Part shown: positions 6,113 through 13,615 of the stretch, piece after piece
How the letters are laid out: each line of letters opens with the position of its first letter
How positions within the stretch are numbered: position 1 is the stretch's first letter
Assembly (NCBI GenBank): GCA_030602665.1
Contig: JAUVZE010000002.1
Location: forward strand, 1-28,005
Direction: 5' to 3'
Length of the DNA: 28,005 bases
Source of the DNA: Dehalococcoidia bacterium
GTDB taxonomy: Bacteria > Chloroflexota > Dehalococcoidia > Dehalococcoidales > JAUVZE01
Program-made: the position numbers and the translations under genes
Notes under the pieces: model-generated
What the model saw: the letters and a program-made list of their open reading frames with translations, nothing else
Database searches by the model: none
Told to the model about the DNA's origin: nothing

Positions 6113-6353
6113 GGTTAGCGTTGCTAGTGAGTGTGACATGGTGAGTGAAATGAATAGCCAATTGGGGGAATTAGAGTGGCAGGATGCCTTGGAGCCACTG
6201 GCAGACTCTCCAGTCTATAAGTCTGCCTTGGAGCACATTAAGCATCCTGCCTGCCCTGTTCTGGTGGCTATTGTCAAGGCGATTGAGGTCGAGGTTGGAG
6301 TAGCACTACCCAGAGATGTGGTTATTCGGTTCGAGACTACAAACCACAGTTAG
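6099..6353 (+). pseudogene. C-terminal fragment of a DUF6951-like small protein
   Basis: This frame encodes RKVRVSVASECDMVSEMNSQ, then SPVYKSALEHIKHPACPVLV and AIEVEVGVALPRDVVIRFE, stopping at 6351-6353. The pattern (strand with an ES/SEC motif, xPVYxxAxxxxxHxACPV, KAIEVxxGxALPxDV) matches my memory of the small DUF6951 family of methanogens and anaerobic bacteria. The family's N-terminal strand with a Gly-Ile-Cys-Gly-Phe-type motif is missing. Upstream codons come from the corrinoid-protein stub in another frame. A start at ATG 6138 could still make a shortened 71-residue protein, so low-level function is not excluded. Identification is from recall, without a search. Confidence 0.5.
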
Positions 6354-6379
6354 CTTATGCTGTATGGAGAAGCAACATC

Positions 6380-7405
6380 CTATTCTCCCCACACCTCTCT
6401 AAATACCCTCAAGAAGTTAAGCCCGATAATCTTTTGTATGTCCTCATCTGAGTATCCCCGAGCCACCAACCCCTTGGTAATCTCAACCATCCGGGATATG
6501 TCCTCATCACCTTCTTTATTGGTGAATATATCCCTTCCTGTCCACCCCCAGTTTGACCTTAGGTCCGGGTAGAACTGTGCCCATTCCTCATATGCTTCCT
6601 CACTCCAGAATGGAGTAACATCTGTGCCTATACCCACATGGTCTGGCCCCACTAGGTTTACCATATAATCTATAAAATTAAGAAAGTCCTCCATATCTGG
6701 CTGGATACCTTCTCTAGCCTGGCTTATCCGACTATAGCTAAGCATTCCGATAACCCCACCCTTTTCAGCAATCGCTTTTATGTGCTCATCAGTCTTATTT
6801 CTCGGGTGATTAACCAGGGCTCGTGGATTGGCGTGCGTGGCTACTATTGGCACCTTGGAAAACTTTATGGCATCCATTACAACCCGGTCCCCACAGTGGG
6901 ATATATCTATCAGCAAACGTAGCCTGTTCATCTCTTCCACTACTTCTACGCCAAACGTAGTTAACCCTCCGTTGGTTCTTTCGCCACAACCTTCTCCCAG
7001 CAGATTTTGCTCGTAGTAGCTAAGCTGGATAATTCTCAAGCCCAATTTTTTATATATCGTCAATAGGTTTATATCATCACCAATCATGGCGGCATTTTGG
7101 GAGCCCATAATTATGCCAAGCTTGCCTTCTCTTTTTGCCCTTTCAATATCTTGGGCAGTGGTAACCTGTATCAGCTTATCACTGTGCTTCTCAAATACTT
7201 CCTGCCACTGCTTTAGGCCGCTTAGAGCTTGTAAAGGGGTAGCATAGGTTGCGGTAACAGTGGCATTAACCGCGGTGACACCGGCCGCAATTAGTTTATC
7301 AAAGTAACTAGTATCATCGGCGAACGGGAAAAAGACCTCTAGGGCGTCGATAAATATTGATTTCTTATGCAGACTCAGCGTTCTTTCTTCGTCTTCTTTA
7401 TTCAT
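6380..7405 (-). CDS. Membrane dipeptidase (M19) family protein with incomplete metal site
   Basis: 341 residues, normal length for the renal-dipeptidase TIM-barrel family. Retained landmarks: DISH (H170), ATHANPRAL with H191, NHPRNKTDE (200-207) and GIGTDV (D262). The N-terminal metal motif H-x-D is replaced (FIDALEVF at 18-25), and the bridging glutamate region I-E-G-G is replaced by IMGSQN (99-104). So only part of the binuclear zinc site remains, as in some non-classical M19 members. It may act on something other than dipeptides or hold a single metal. ATG 7405 follows AAAAGGAGG. No signal peptide. It heads a minus-strand series with the QueG-like and M24-like genes upstream, but the 250-bp gap argues for separate transcription. 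Confidence 0.85.
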   Translation of the reverse strand: MNKEDEERTLSLHKKSIFIDALEVFFPFADDTSYFDKLIAAGVTAVNATVTATYATPLQALSGLKQWQEVFEKHSDKLIQVTTAQDIERAKREGKLGIIMGSQNAAMIGDDINLLTIYKKLGLRIIQLSYYEQNLLGEGCGERTNGGLTTFGVEVVEEMNRLRLLIDISHCGDRVVMDAIKFSKVPIVATHANPRALVNHPRNKTDEHIKAIAEKGGVIGMLSYSRISQAREGIQPDMEDFLNFIDYMVNLVGPDHVGIGTDVTPFWSEEAYEEWAQFYPDLRSNWGWTGRDIFTNKEGDEDISRMVEITKGLVARGYSDEDIQKIIGLNFLRVFREVWGE

Positions 7406-7654
7406 TACAAGCCTCCTTTTAGTAGTGGCTTTATATAAGTGTGTTTTTGAATATATCTCCCCTTAGTCAGAACTGTAATCACTTTGTTCTCTCCTAAAAG
7501 GTAATAGTCGTGGTAGTAGGTGACTCTTCACTTATTCTATCACGCCTTGTCAAACCCTCTGCAGAGTTTCTGGGGAATCTATGAAAGTCGGGTGAGGTCT
7601 GCGCAGGGAGTTTCCCCGTCTGTGTCACCAAGATATTTCCAGTTAGCCAGACCC

Positions 7655-8425
7655 TCAAGATTTTACTGCTGACCGGAGGGAGCAGGGCATCCCGACGGAG
7701 CACTTACCGCAAACCTCGCTGAGAGGCAGATCATCGAAAAAAGCATCCACCTCCAAGAGATATTTGTAGCAAGCGGCTCTATCAAATTCTCCTTTCTCCG
7801 TCAGGGCATTCACCGGGCAACGCTGGATACACTTTAGGCAGCTCTCGTCATAAAAATAGAGACAGCGCTCCTTGGGCTCTCTGTCACTGGGGGTCAACCT
7901 TGCCTTCAATAGTAGGCTCCCGTAGCGCCCTGTGCAGCCAGAGTCAGTAATAAGCAGCCTGTTCAGGCCGAAGCTGCCTAACCCTGCCAAGGCCGCCACA
8001 CTCCGATGAGACCAGCGAGCCACCAGTTTCTCCTTGTCAAAATCATAGGTGGGTAGCTCCCAAGCTGCCTCGATACCCCTCTCCTTCAAGACCTGCCCTA
8101 AGACCTCACAAATGTGGCTAATCAGTTTGTTTGTCTCCACATAGGCCACCGCCCATTCCCTGGCCACGTAGGGACTGCGCCTGTTGGCTCTAACTACCTC
8201 CTCCGAAAAGGGTAAGAAAAAAGCCACCGCACTCTGAGCCCCGGGGAGAAGGTCGTTAGGCAGGAGGTGATGTTCACCCACTATCTCCCTGAGGCGCTGG
8301 AAGGCCTCCTTTTTCACTTCGGCGAAGCCAACCAGTGGCTGGCGGTAGCGTGTCTTTGTGTCGGCAATGGCAACTTCTCTTTCTATGGTGGATATTATGA
8401 GTTCCTTGATTTCCTGCTCGTCCAT
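7655..8425 (-). CDS. QueG-like iron-sulfur protein (epoxyqueuosine reductase family)
   Basis: 256 residues from ATG 8425, chosen because GGAGGG lies just upstream (TTG 8437 overlaps that site). The N-terminal half has QueG/DUF1730 features (LPGAQSAVAFFLPF) and ALAGLGSFGLNRLLITDSG, the counterpart of the A-G-L-G-W-x-G-K-N motif. The C-terminal half carries a 4Fe-4S set CLKCIQRCPVNAL, an isolated cysteine in AACYKY, and a final CGKCSVGMPC. True QueG is longer and uses cobalamin to reduce epoxyqueuosine in tRNA. Shorter relatives like this are common in anaerobes and their substrate is unknown; the fold is also shared with reductive dehalogenases. I see no Tat signal. A redox enzyme of corrinoid/Fe-S type is the safe call. 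Confidence 0.8.
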   Translation of the reverse strand: MDEQEIKELIISTIEREVAIADTKTRYRQPLVGFAEVKKEAFQRLREIVGEHHLLPNDLLPGAQSAVAFFLPFSEEVVRANRRSPYVAREWAVAYVETNKLISHICEVLGQVLKERGIEAAWELPTYDFDKEKLVARWSHRSVAALAGLGSFGLNRLLITDSGCTGRYGSLLLKARLTPSDREPKERCLYFYDESCLKCIQRCPVNALTEKGEFDRAACYKYLLEVDAFFDDLPLSEVCGKCSVGMPCSLRSAVKS

Positions 8426-8486
8426 TATTCCCTCCAAGGTTCTAATCTAGGAAACCCCGCTGCTAGACCATAACAAAGAGCATTGT

Positions 8487-9650
8487 TTAATCTGGCAGCG
8501 TCAAGGACTCAAGGTCAGTTGGGAACTCGGTCAAGATTTTGTAGCCGCTTTTCGTGACCAGTATGGTATCCGAGTGACGGAGGCCCCCCTTGCCGGCAAA
8601 ATACAGCCCGGGTTCTATGCTGATAACCATGTTCTCCCTTAAAACATCCTTGCTCCCCCGCGCCAACCAGGGTCTCTCATGTACAGTGATGCCAAATCCA
8701 TGACCAGTACGGTGAAGAATCTGCTCTCCGTAGCCCTTTTTCTCCAGATAAGTGAGTACCTTGTCGTCTATTTCCGAGCAGGCAACCCCTTCCTTTATCA
8801 ATGAAAATCCCACTTCCCGGGCTTCCACTACCACTTTGAAGGTCTCCGCAGCCCAGGGTTCCGGCTTTCCCAGGAAAAAGGTGCGCTCACATTCGGCCCC
8901 ATAGCCATCAGCTTGAACCAGACACATGGTGATATTGGGAATGTGCTTTCGCATGGTCTCGTCAGGAGGGGTGCTGGCGTGGGGTTGGATGCTACGAGGC
9001 CCCATCCAGACCCCCGAGAAGGTCTTGGTCAAGAAAGGGTTGGCAGCTGGTATATCAGAATAGACGGCTCCCATGGTAGCGCTACTCATGCCCGACTGAA
9101 AGGCCAATGCCGAGACCCCTTCCCGGCTCATATCCAGGGCAGTCTTCACCCCCAGGCTTGTGATTTTGGCAGCATAACAGATACGACCGATCTCATATTC
9201 TGTCTTTACCACCCGGGTTTCATCAATGACATCGCTGACCACAATGCTTCCACGGACGCAATCCTTCAACCCAAGGGGCAAGGTTGGTTCCACCCCTACT
9301 CTGGCACCTGAGGGTACCAACTCTGCCATGAGTTCGCCATAACCCTTTCCGGGCGGTGCCGGATATTCAGTGTAAGAGTGTATCTTGTGGTAGGGTGAAC
9401 GTTCTACCGCATGGCTTAATTCCAGTAAAGGAACCACCATTTCCGGTTCGCTGCTCTGAGGGATGAGCAAAAAGAAGGGCCTTTCCCAGGGTATATAGCC
9501 AAAACAGGTAAGGTAATAGATGTTTTCCACCGAGAACGACAGATAGAAGTCGAGTTCCCGCTCTTTCATCAGTCCCTGTACTTTTCCCAACCGGCGCTCG
9601 AGCTCTGCCTTATCCGGGGGCGTGGTAATGGGAGTAGGTTTGGTTGACAT
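8487..9650 (-). CDS. M24 peptidase/creatinase-family protein lacking the dimetal ligands
   Basis: 387 residues with the two-domain layout of Xaa-Pro peptidases: an N-terminal creatinase domain (about 15-150) and a pita-bread domain (about 155-385). The C-terminal domain keeps H317 (TGHGFGITVHE) and E346 (ISIEPGLY) but not the remaining metal ligands: the two aspartates are replaced in VQADGYGAECERTF (245-258), and the last glutamate is serine in RHSD (358-361). This is the situation in creatinase and ectoine hydrolase (DoeA), which cleave C-N bonds without metals, so peptidase activity is unlikely. ATG 9650 is preceded by AGGAGGTG. It lies 61 bp upstream of the QueG-like gene on the same strand; the two are probably cotranscribed. 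Confidence 0.85.
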   Translation of the reverse strand: MSTKPTPITTPPDKAELERRLGKVQGLMKERELDFYLSFSVENIYYLTCFGYIPWERPFFLLIPQSSEPEMVVPLLELSHAVERSPYHKIHSYTEYPAPPGKGYGELMAELVPSGARVGVEPTLPLGLKDCVRGSIVVSDVIDETRVVKTEYEIGRICYAAKITSLGVKTALDMSREGVSALAFQSGMSSATMGAVYSDIPAANPFLTKTFSGVWMGPRSIQPHASTPPDETMRKHIPNITMCLVQADGYGAECERTFFLGKPEPWAAETFKVVVEAREVGFSLIKEGVACSEIDDKVLTYLEKKGYGEQILHRTGHGFGITVHERPWLARGSKDVLRENMVISIEPGLYFAGKGGLRHSDTILVTKSGYKILTEFPTDLESLTLPD

Positions 9651-9975
9651 TGGTCCACACCTCCTGGGATTTTAGTCGGTATCCTTCCGTAGTTAATAGC
9701 CTACAATAGTAATTAGGAAAATGCAATAGACGTCGGCGGGAGGGGCGATGCGCGCTATATCTGAGGATAGGTATTGCCCATGCCTGGAGGGGGACTGGGG
9801 GTGTCCAATATCTGTGAGACAGATTAGCTCAGTTTACATAATCTGGTTTGGTTCTGAAAATAGTATTGTCAAAAGTGCACGATTTGTCGTGTGTTAGCAC
9901 CTGTTAGACCTTGTGGAACAAATAATATGGCGCCAGTGATATGAAAGTAAATAGTTAATTTAGGAAGTAATTAGA
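9651..9975. other. Intergenic region between divergent genes
   Basis: About 325 bp between the M24-like gene (minus) and the broken transporter (plus). I see no coding frame with recognisable content. A short inverted repeat CACGA-TTTG-TCGTG lies near 9878-9892, too short and without a T-run to call a terminator. Promoters for both flanking genes must lie here, but no convincing -35/-10 pair stood out. Confidence 0.4.
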
Positions 9976-10867
9976 GTGAAACCGTACATAACCCTGTTTG
10001 TCGGTGTGCTGTCTGTTTCTTTCGCAGCTACTTTCATTCGTTTAGCTGATGCGCCGCCTTTGGTCATTGCTACCTACCGCTTGGCGATAGCCTCTGTCAT
10101 ATTAATCCCGATTGCTGCAGTAAAATCTAGGAAGAGTCCTCCCTAAACTATCCAGGCAGGATATACTTTGGATACTGCTCTCAAGCGTTTTCGTAGCGCT
10201 ACATTTCGGTCTTTGGATAGCATCACTCAGTTATACATCCATCGCCAGCTCGGTTGTTCTAGTAACTGCCCATCCCACCTTTGTGGCGGTAATCTCGTAT
10301 TTTCTGTGGGGTGAGAGAGTAAACAAATTGACCATAGGCGGCATTGTGGCTGCCTTCATTGGCGTTATATTTATCAACTACGGTGGTTTTACTTTTGGTT
10401 CACAGGCAATTCTGGGTAACTTGCTGGCTTTAATAGCTGGCTTCACGATGGGTGCTTATTTCATTGTTGGGCGCCAGCTTAGGGCACGTATTGATATTCT
10501 CAGTTACCTCACCATTCTCTATACTTGTTCAGCGGTAATACTGCTGGTAGTGACGGTGAGCTTTGGTCACAGCCTTGTTGGCTATTCACCTACCACCTAC
10601 GTAATGCTAATCCTGCTGGCACTTGTGCCACAGCTTATTGGCCACACGAGTTTAAATCTGGCGGTGCGCTTAATACCGGTGACCTTTGTTTCAGTAGCCA
10701 TTCTTGGCGAACCCGTCGGGGCTACACTACTAGGAAGTATTATCCTTGGTGAGATACCAACCGCCAACGAGGTAGTAGGGGGTCTTCTTATTCTTGGTGG
10801 GATCTTTTTAGTGATGAGACGAAGACCAAGAATTGAGAATACGCACCAGCCAGGCGGTAAGCAATGA
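9976..10867 (+). pseudogene. EamA/DMT-family transporter interrupted by a frameshift
   Basis: GTG 9976 starts MKPYITLFVGVLSVSFAATF, continuing through IRLADAPPLVIATYRLAIAS and ending at TAA 10144-10146 after 56 codons. The next frame, open from 10145, continues without a break as KLSRQDILWILLSSVFVAL, then the rest of a drug/metabolite transporter to the stop at 10865-10867. Together they form about 297 residues with ten hydrophobic helices and two EamA repeats, the normal size. One extra base near 10135-10144 restores a single frame. The coding sequence downstream is otherwise clean, so this is a recent mutation or a sequencing error. A shortened product from ATG 10283 would lack about four helices and should not work. 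Substrate unknown. Confidence 0.75.
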
Positions 10868-10901
10868 GGGATAGTCTGAAAGACCTGTGCCTTATTACTT
10901 T

Positions 10902-11585
10902 CTAGAAGCCTCTTTTGAGTAAGGCATCAAAGGCTTCGAACCACTTCAATTTAACATCGTCAGCCCAAGTAGGGTCAAAGGTAGGGAACTTCGCCAGTAC
11001 CATTTCATACCAAGCGATTTGGGCTGGAATTGGGTCTGCCGCCAGCGGTATTGCCGCATTCCGATTTGTCCTAGCGCCCGTTTTTTTGGTAGTTTTTCCT
11101 CTTACACTATCGGCACGTATTGTTTTGGACTTCTTCATTATGAATGGGGATAAAGATACACCGGCATCACTTTCCAAACTGACAAAGAACTTGATACATT
11201 TGCGGGCGACATCACTGGTTACCTGGTACGTGTTGTAGAAGGCTTCTTCCAACTGAGCATAGGTCGCTACTTGTGGGTCAAGGGACCTTTCTGAGAGAAA
11301 ATCAAAAGAGGTGTATGCTATTTGCTTTAGAATGTCAGACCTTTGGGCGCCCTTAGCGGACGCTAGCTGTCTTAGTCGGGTCGTTGGTATTCCGTTACCA
11401 TCAATGAGACCCAAAAAACGTAGAGCTGTCATGAGCTGAGTCCCAGTGCTACCGGAGTACCTATCTCCCCAATAGCTACGGTCAATTCGAGCTGGTATTC
11501 CTAGCTGCAATCCATCAACAAAATTTCGGAATGTGCGGTATGAAACATATGGTGGCAGAGATTTCCTACCCTTGTCATTGACCAT
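10902..11585 (-). CDS. DUF5343 family protein
   Basis: 227 residues. The N-terminal 90 residues match the DUF5343 pattern as I recall it: LPPYVSYRTFRNFVDGL, GIPARIDRSYWGD, SGSTGTQLMTALRFLGLID, then PTTRLRQLA. This part looks like a winged-helix or small helical domain. The middle (YTSFDFLSE to CIKFFVSLE) is helical, followed by a basic linker rich in Lys/Arg/Thr and a short C-terminal helical end. No enzymatic motif is visible. The family is scattered in bacteria and archaea with unknown function. ATG 11585 has GAGGTG just upstream, and a near-consensus promoter lies at 11612-11640, so it is transcribed alone. It converges on the broken EamA gene. Confidence 0.75.
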   Translation of the reverse strand: MVNDKGRKSLPPYVSYRTFRNFVDGLQLGIPARIDRSYWGDRYSGSTGTQLMTALRFLGLIDGNGIPTTRLRQLASAKGAQRSDILKQIAYTSFDFLSERSLDPQVATYAQLEEAFYNTYQVTSDVARKCIKFFVSLESDAGVSLSPFIMKKSKTIRADSVRGKTTKKTGARTNRNAAIPLAADPIPAQIAWYEMVLAKFPTFDPTWADDVKLKWFEAFDALLKRGF

Positions 11586-11611
11586 GGTAGCACCTCAATC
11601 AGTTGAGTGCC

Positions 11612-11640
11612 ATTATACTCTAATGGAATTCAGATTTCAA
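11612..11640 (-). promoter_or_regulatory. Strong sigma-70 promoter for the DUF5343 gene
   Basis: On the minus strand TTGAAA (11635-11640) and TATAAT (11612-11617) are separated by exactly 17 bp, 11 of 12 consensus bases. The predicted start of transcription lies about 20 bp before the ATG at 11585. Confidence 0.75.
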
Positions 11641-11780
11641 GCGGTAGAGGATTAATTAATAAATAATACCAAACTATGCCGCTATTAGGAGATTTTGGAA
11701 TTAGGAAGGATAAGGAGGGACAAAAGTTGACGCGTGCTTTTGGTATGAGATAAGCTGACCAAAACAAAAGGGGGTAATTC

Positions 11781-11993
11781 ATGGGAACAGCTGTAGAGTA
11801 TCAAAAAATAATGTCGGAAATCGTCTTTATCAACCTACCTGGGCCAGTGGAACCTACTCCGGGGATGACTGGTGGCGAACTGCTGCATGGCTTTCTGGCT
11901 GACCTTCACCGGTCGCAGGACACAAATGTGAAAGCCTTCCTTGATTCTCTGTGTGGAAAGTGGAACGTCCACTATAGAAATAATGAAAAGTAG
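11781..11993 (+). CDS. Small hypothetical protein
   Basis: 70 residues, preceded by AAAGGGGGT at a good distance from ATG 11781. The sequence begins MGTAVEYQKIMSEIVFINLP, followed by a Pro/Gly-rich stretch and an amphipathic helix (ELLHGFLADLHRSQD). One internal cysteine; no transmembrane segment, signal or recognised motif. I do not recognise a family. It sits in a 560-bp stretch between DUF5343 and ftsZ that has no other clear gene. A further ATG in the same frame (MSEIVF) is possible but less well placed. It may be a real orphan small protein or a remnant. Confidence 0.4.
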   Translation: MGTAVEYQKIMSEIVFINLPGPVEPTPGMTGGELLHGFLADLHRSQDTNVKAFLDSLCGKWNVHYRNNEK

Positions 11994-12148
11994 TTGGTGT
12001 CTCTGAATCCTAGGGGTGGGCACTACTGCATCTCATGGACTAGAGAAAGGCGTGGTGGCCAATGCTAGAGATACTGCTCAATCCAGATGGTCAGGCTATT
12101 TCGTTGCTAGGAAATAGCACCTCAATAGCCGTTCAAAGGAGATGAAAA

Positions 12149-13261
12149 ATGGCAAAAGCAAGTTACCTACCTAGCCCAGCTAAGATTAAGGTCATTGGCC
12201 TGGGCGGAGCAGGCTGTAATGCGATTACCAGAATGGTTCGGGAGCAAATACGAGGCGTAGAATTCATTGCCATGAATACTGACGCCCAACACTTGGCGGT
12301 TACCGAAGCACCGGTGCGAGTCCAGCTCGGTGAGAGACTTACTCGTGGTCTGGGTGCGGGTGGTGACCACAGACTAGGACAGAAGGCGGCCGAAGAAAGC
12401 CGCGATGATATTAAGCAACTGGTTGACGAGGCAGATATGGTGTTTATCACCGCTGGTATGGGTGGTGGTACTGGTACCGGGTCGTTGCCTGTGGTGGCTG
12501 AACTGGCTAAGCAAAGTGGAGCGCTCACCATCGCCGTCGTCACTAAGCCATTCGCCTTTGAGGGTAGTCATCGCAGTGAGGTTACAGAAGAGGGAATCGC
12601 CAACACGATTGATAAGGTGGATACCATGGTCATCATTCCTAATGACCGCTTGTTTGCTCTCTGTGACCACAAGATGGGAGTTGATGGCGCCTTTAAACTG
12701 GCTGATGAAGTCCTCTGCCACGGTGTTCAGGCTATTGCAGAAGTCATTACTGTTCCTGGACTGATTAACCTTGACTTTGCTGACGTGAGGGCAGTACTGA
12801 AGGACGCCGGTCCTTCCTGGATGTCCATTGGTCGAGGCGTTGGACAGAACCGGGCTACCGATGCTGCCAGGGAAGCTTTAGCCAGCCCGCTGCTGGATGT
12901 CTCGGTCAGAGGGGCAAGGGGTGTACTATTCAATATCAGTGGTGGCGGTACCCTTAGCCTATTTGAGGTTAATGCTGCTGCTGAGGTCATCCGGCAGGCC
13001 GTTGACTCGGAGGCGAACATCATCTTCGGTGTCACCCTTGACCCTAACTTGGACAACGAAGTCCGGCTGACATTAATCGCTACTGGCTTTACCACTAGGG
13101 AAGAATTGGTCGGTGCTGGCCGAGAGAAGGAAATGGCCCGATTACTGAAAGACATAAAGACTGAAGAGGAGCTGACGATTCCCACCTTTTTACGGCAGCA
13201 CCGTGTGCTCTCTAGCCAACGCCCAGGAGTGATAAACCCAGTGCGTACTCAAGGCTATTAG
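12149..13261 (+). CDS. ftsZ: Cell division GTPase FtsZ
   Basis: 370 residues. Tubulin/FtsZ GTPase that polymerises into the cytokinetic ring. Visible landmarks: T1 loop GLGGAGCNA, T3 region GLGAGGD, the signature loop GMGGGTGTGS (about 103-112; the last residue is Ser where most have Ala), PNDRLF, and the T7 loop NLDFADV, which supplies the aspartates for hydrolysis in the next subunit. The C-terminal domain ends in IPTFLRQH, the conserved ending before a variable tail of about 22 residues; a classical FtsA/ZipA-binding peptide is not obvious. ATG 12149 follows AAAGGAGATG. No ftsA, mur or other division gene is adjacent, so it lies outside a dcw cluster. An additional ftsZ elsewhere cannot be excluded. 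Confidence 0.95.
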   Translation: MAKASYLPSPAKIKVIGLGGAGCNAITRMVREQIRGVEFIAMNTDAQHLAVTEAPVRVQLGERLTRGLGAGGDHRLGQKAAEESRDDIKQLVDEADMVFITAGMGGGTGTGSLPVVAELAKQSGALTIAVVTKPFAFEGSHRSEVTEEGIANTIDKVDTMVIIPNDRLFALCDHKMGVDGAFKLADEVLCHGVQAIAEVITVPGLINLDFADVRAVLKDAGPSWMSIGRGVGQNRATDAAREALASPLLDVSVRGARGVLFNISGGGTLSLFEVNAAAEVIRQAVDSEANIIFGVTLDPNLDNEVRLTLIATGFTTREELVGAGREKEMARLLKDIKTEEELTIPTFLRQHRVLSSQRPGVINPVRTQGY

Positions 13262-13615
13262 TATTTACAAGAGAGAGTCACGACCTATCGTACTTAACCT
13301 AAGCTTCTAGTTAAGTCTGTCGGGTAAGGAACGGTTGACATAATACAACTAAGATGACCAGAACTTGCCTGTGCATCTTGTCTCATCTTCGGTTCTCTTT
13401 TAGCCATTGTGAAATGTTCGGCTAACTGGTGGTTTCATACTGGAGACTTGGAGAAGGTGCAAAGGGTCGCTCTTAAAGAGCGGGGACTAACCCCCAAACA
13501 CATGGGATAGGCAAAAGCATTCTTAGCCGGCGTGGACTAACATTGCGGAGTTAATGTACCCATTATTAAACATTTCATTGGTTTGCTACCCGTGGTTCTA
13601 TTAAAACAACAGTTT
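13262..13615. other. Non-coding gap with possible coding remnant
   Basis: About 350 bp without a gene. An imperfect hairpin (CTTAAC/GTTAAG) follows ftsZ but lacks a T-run. In one plus-strand frame around 13410-13600 the translation reads ANWWFHTGDLEKV, then VALKERGLTPKHMG, AKAFLAGVD and HCGVNVPIIKHFIG, interrupted by two in-frame stops. This looks protein-like, and WFHTGDL recalls acyl-CoA synthetases, but it is not enough to name a gene. Confidence 0.3.

Noticed and set aside
12062..12145. 27-codon frame just before ftsZ, ending inside its ribosome binding site.
   Set aside because: It has only a weak binding site and no recognisable sequence; it could be a coupled leader peptide but there is nothing to support it beyond position.
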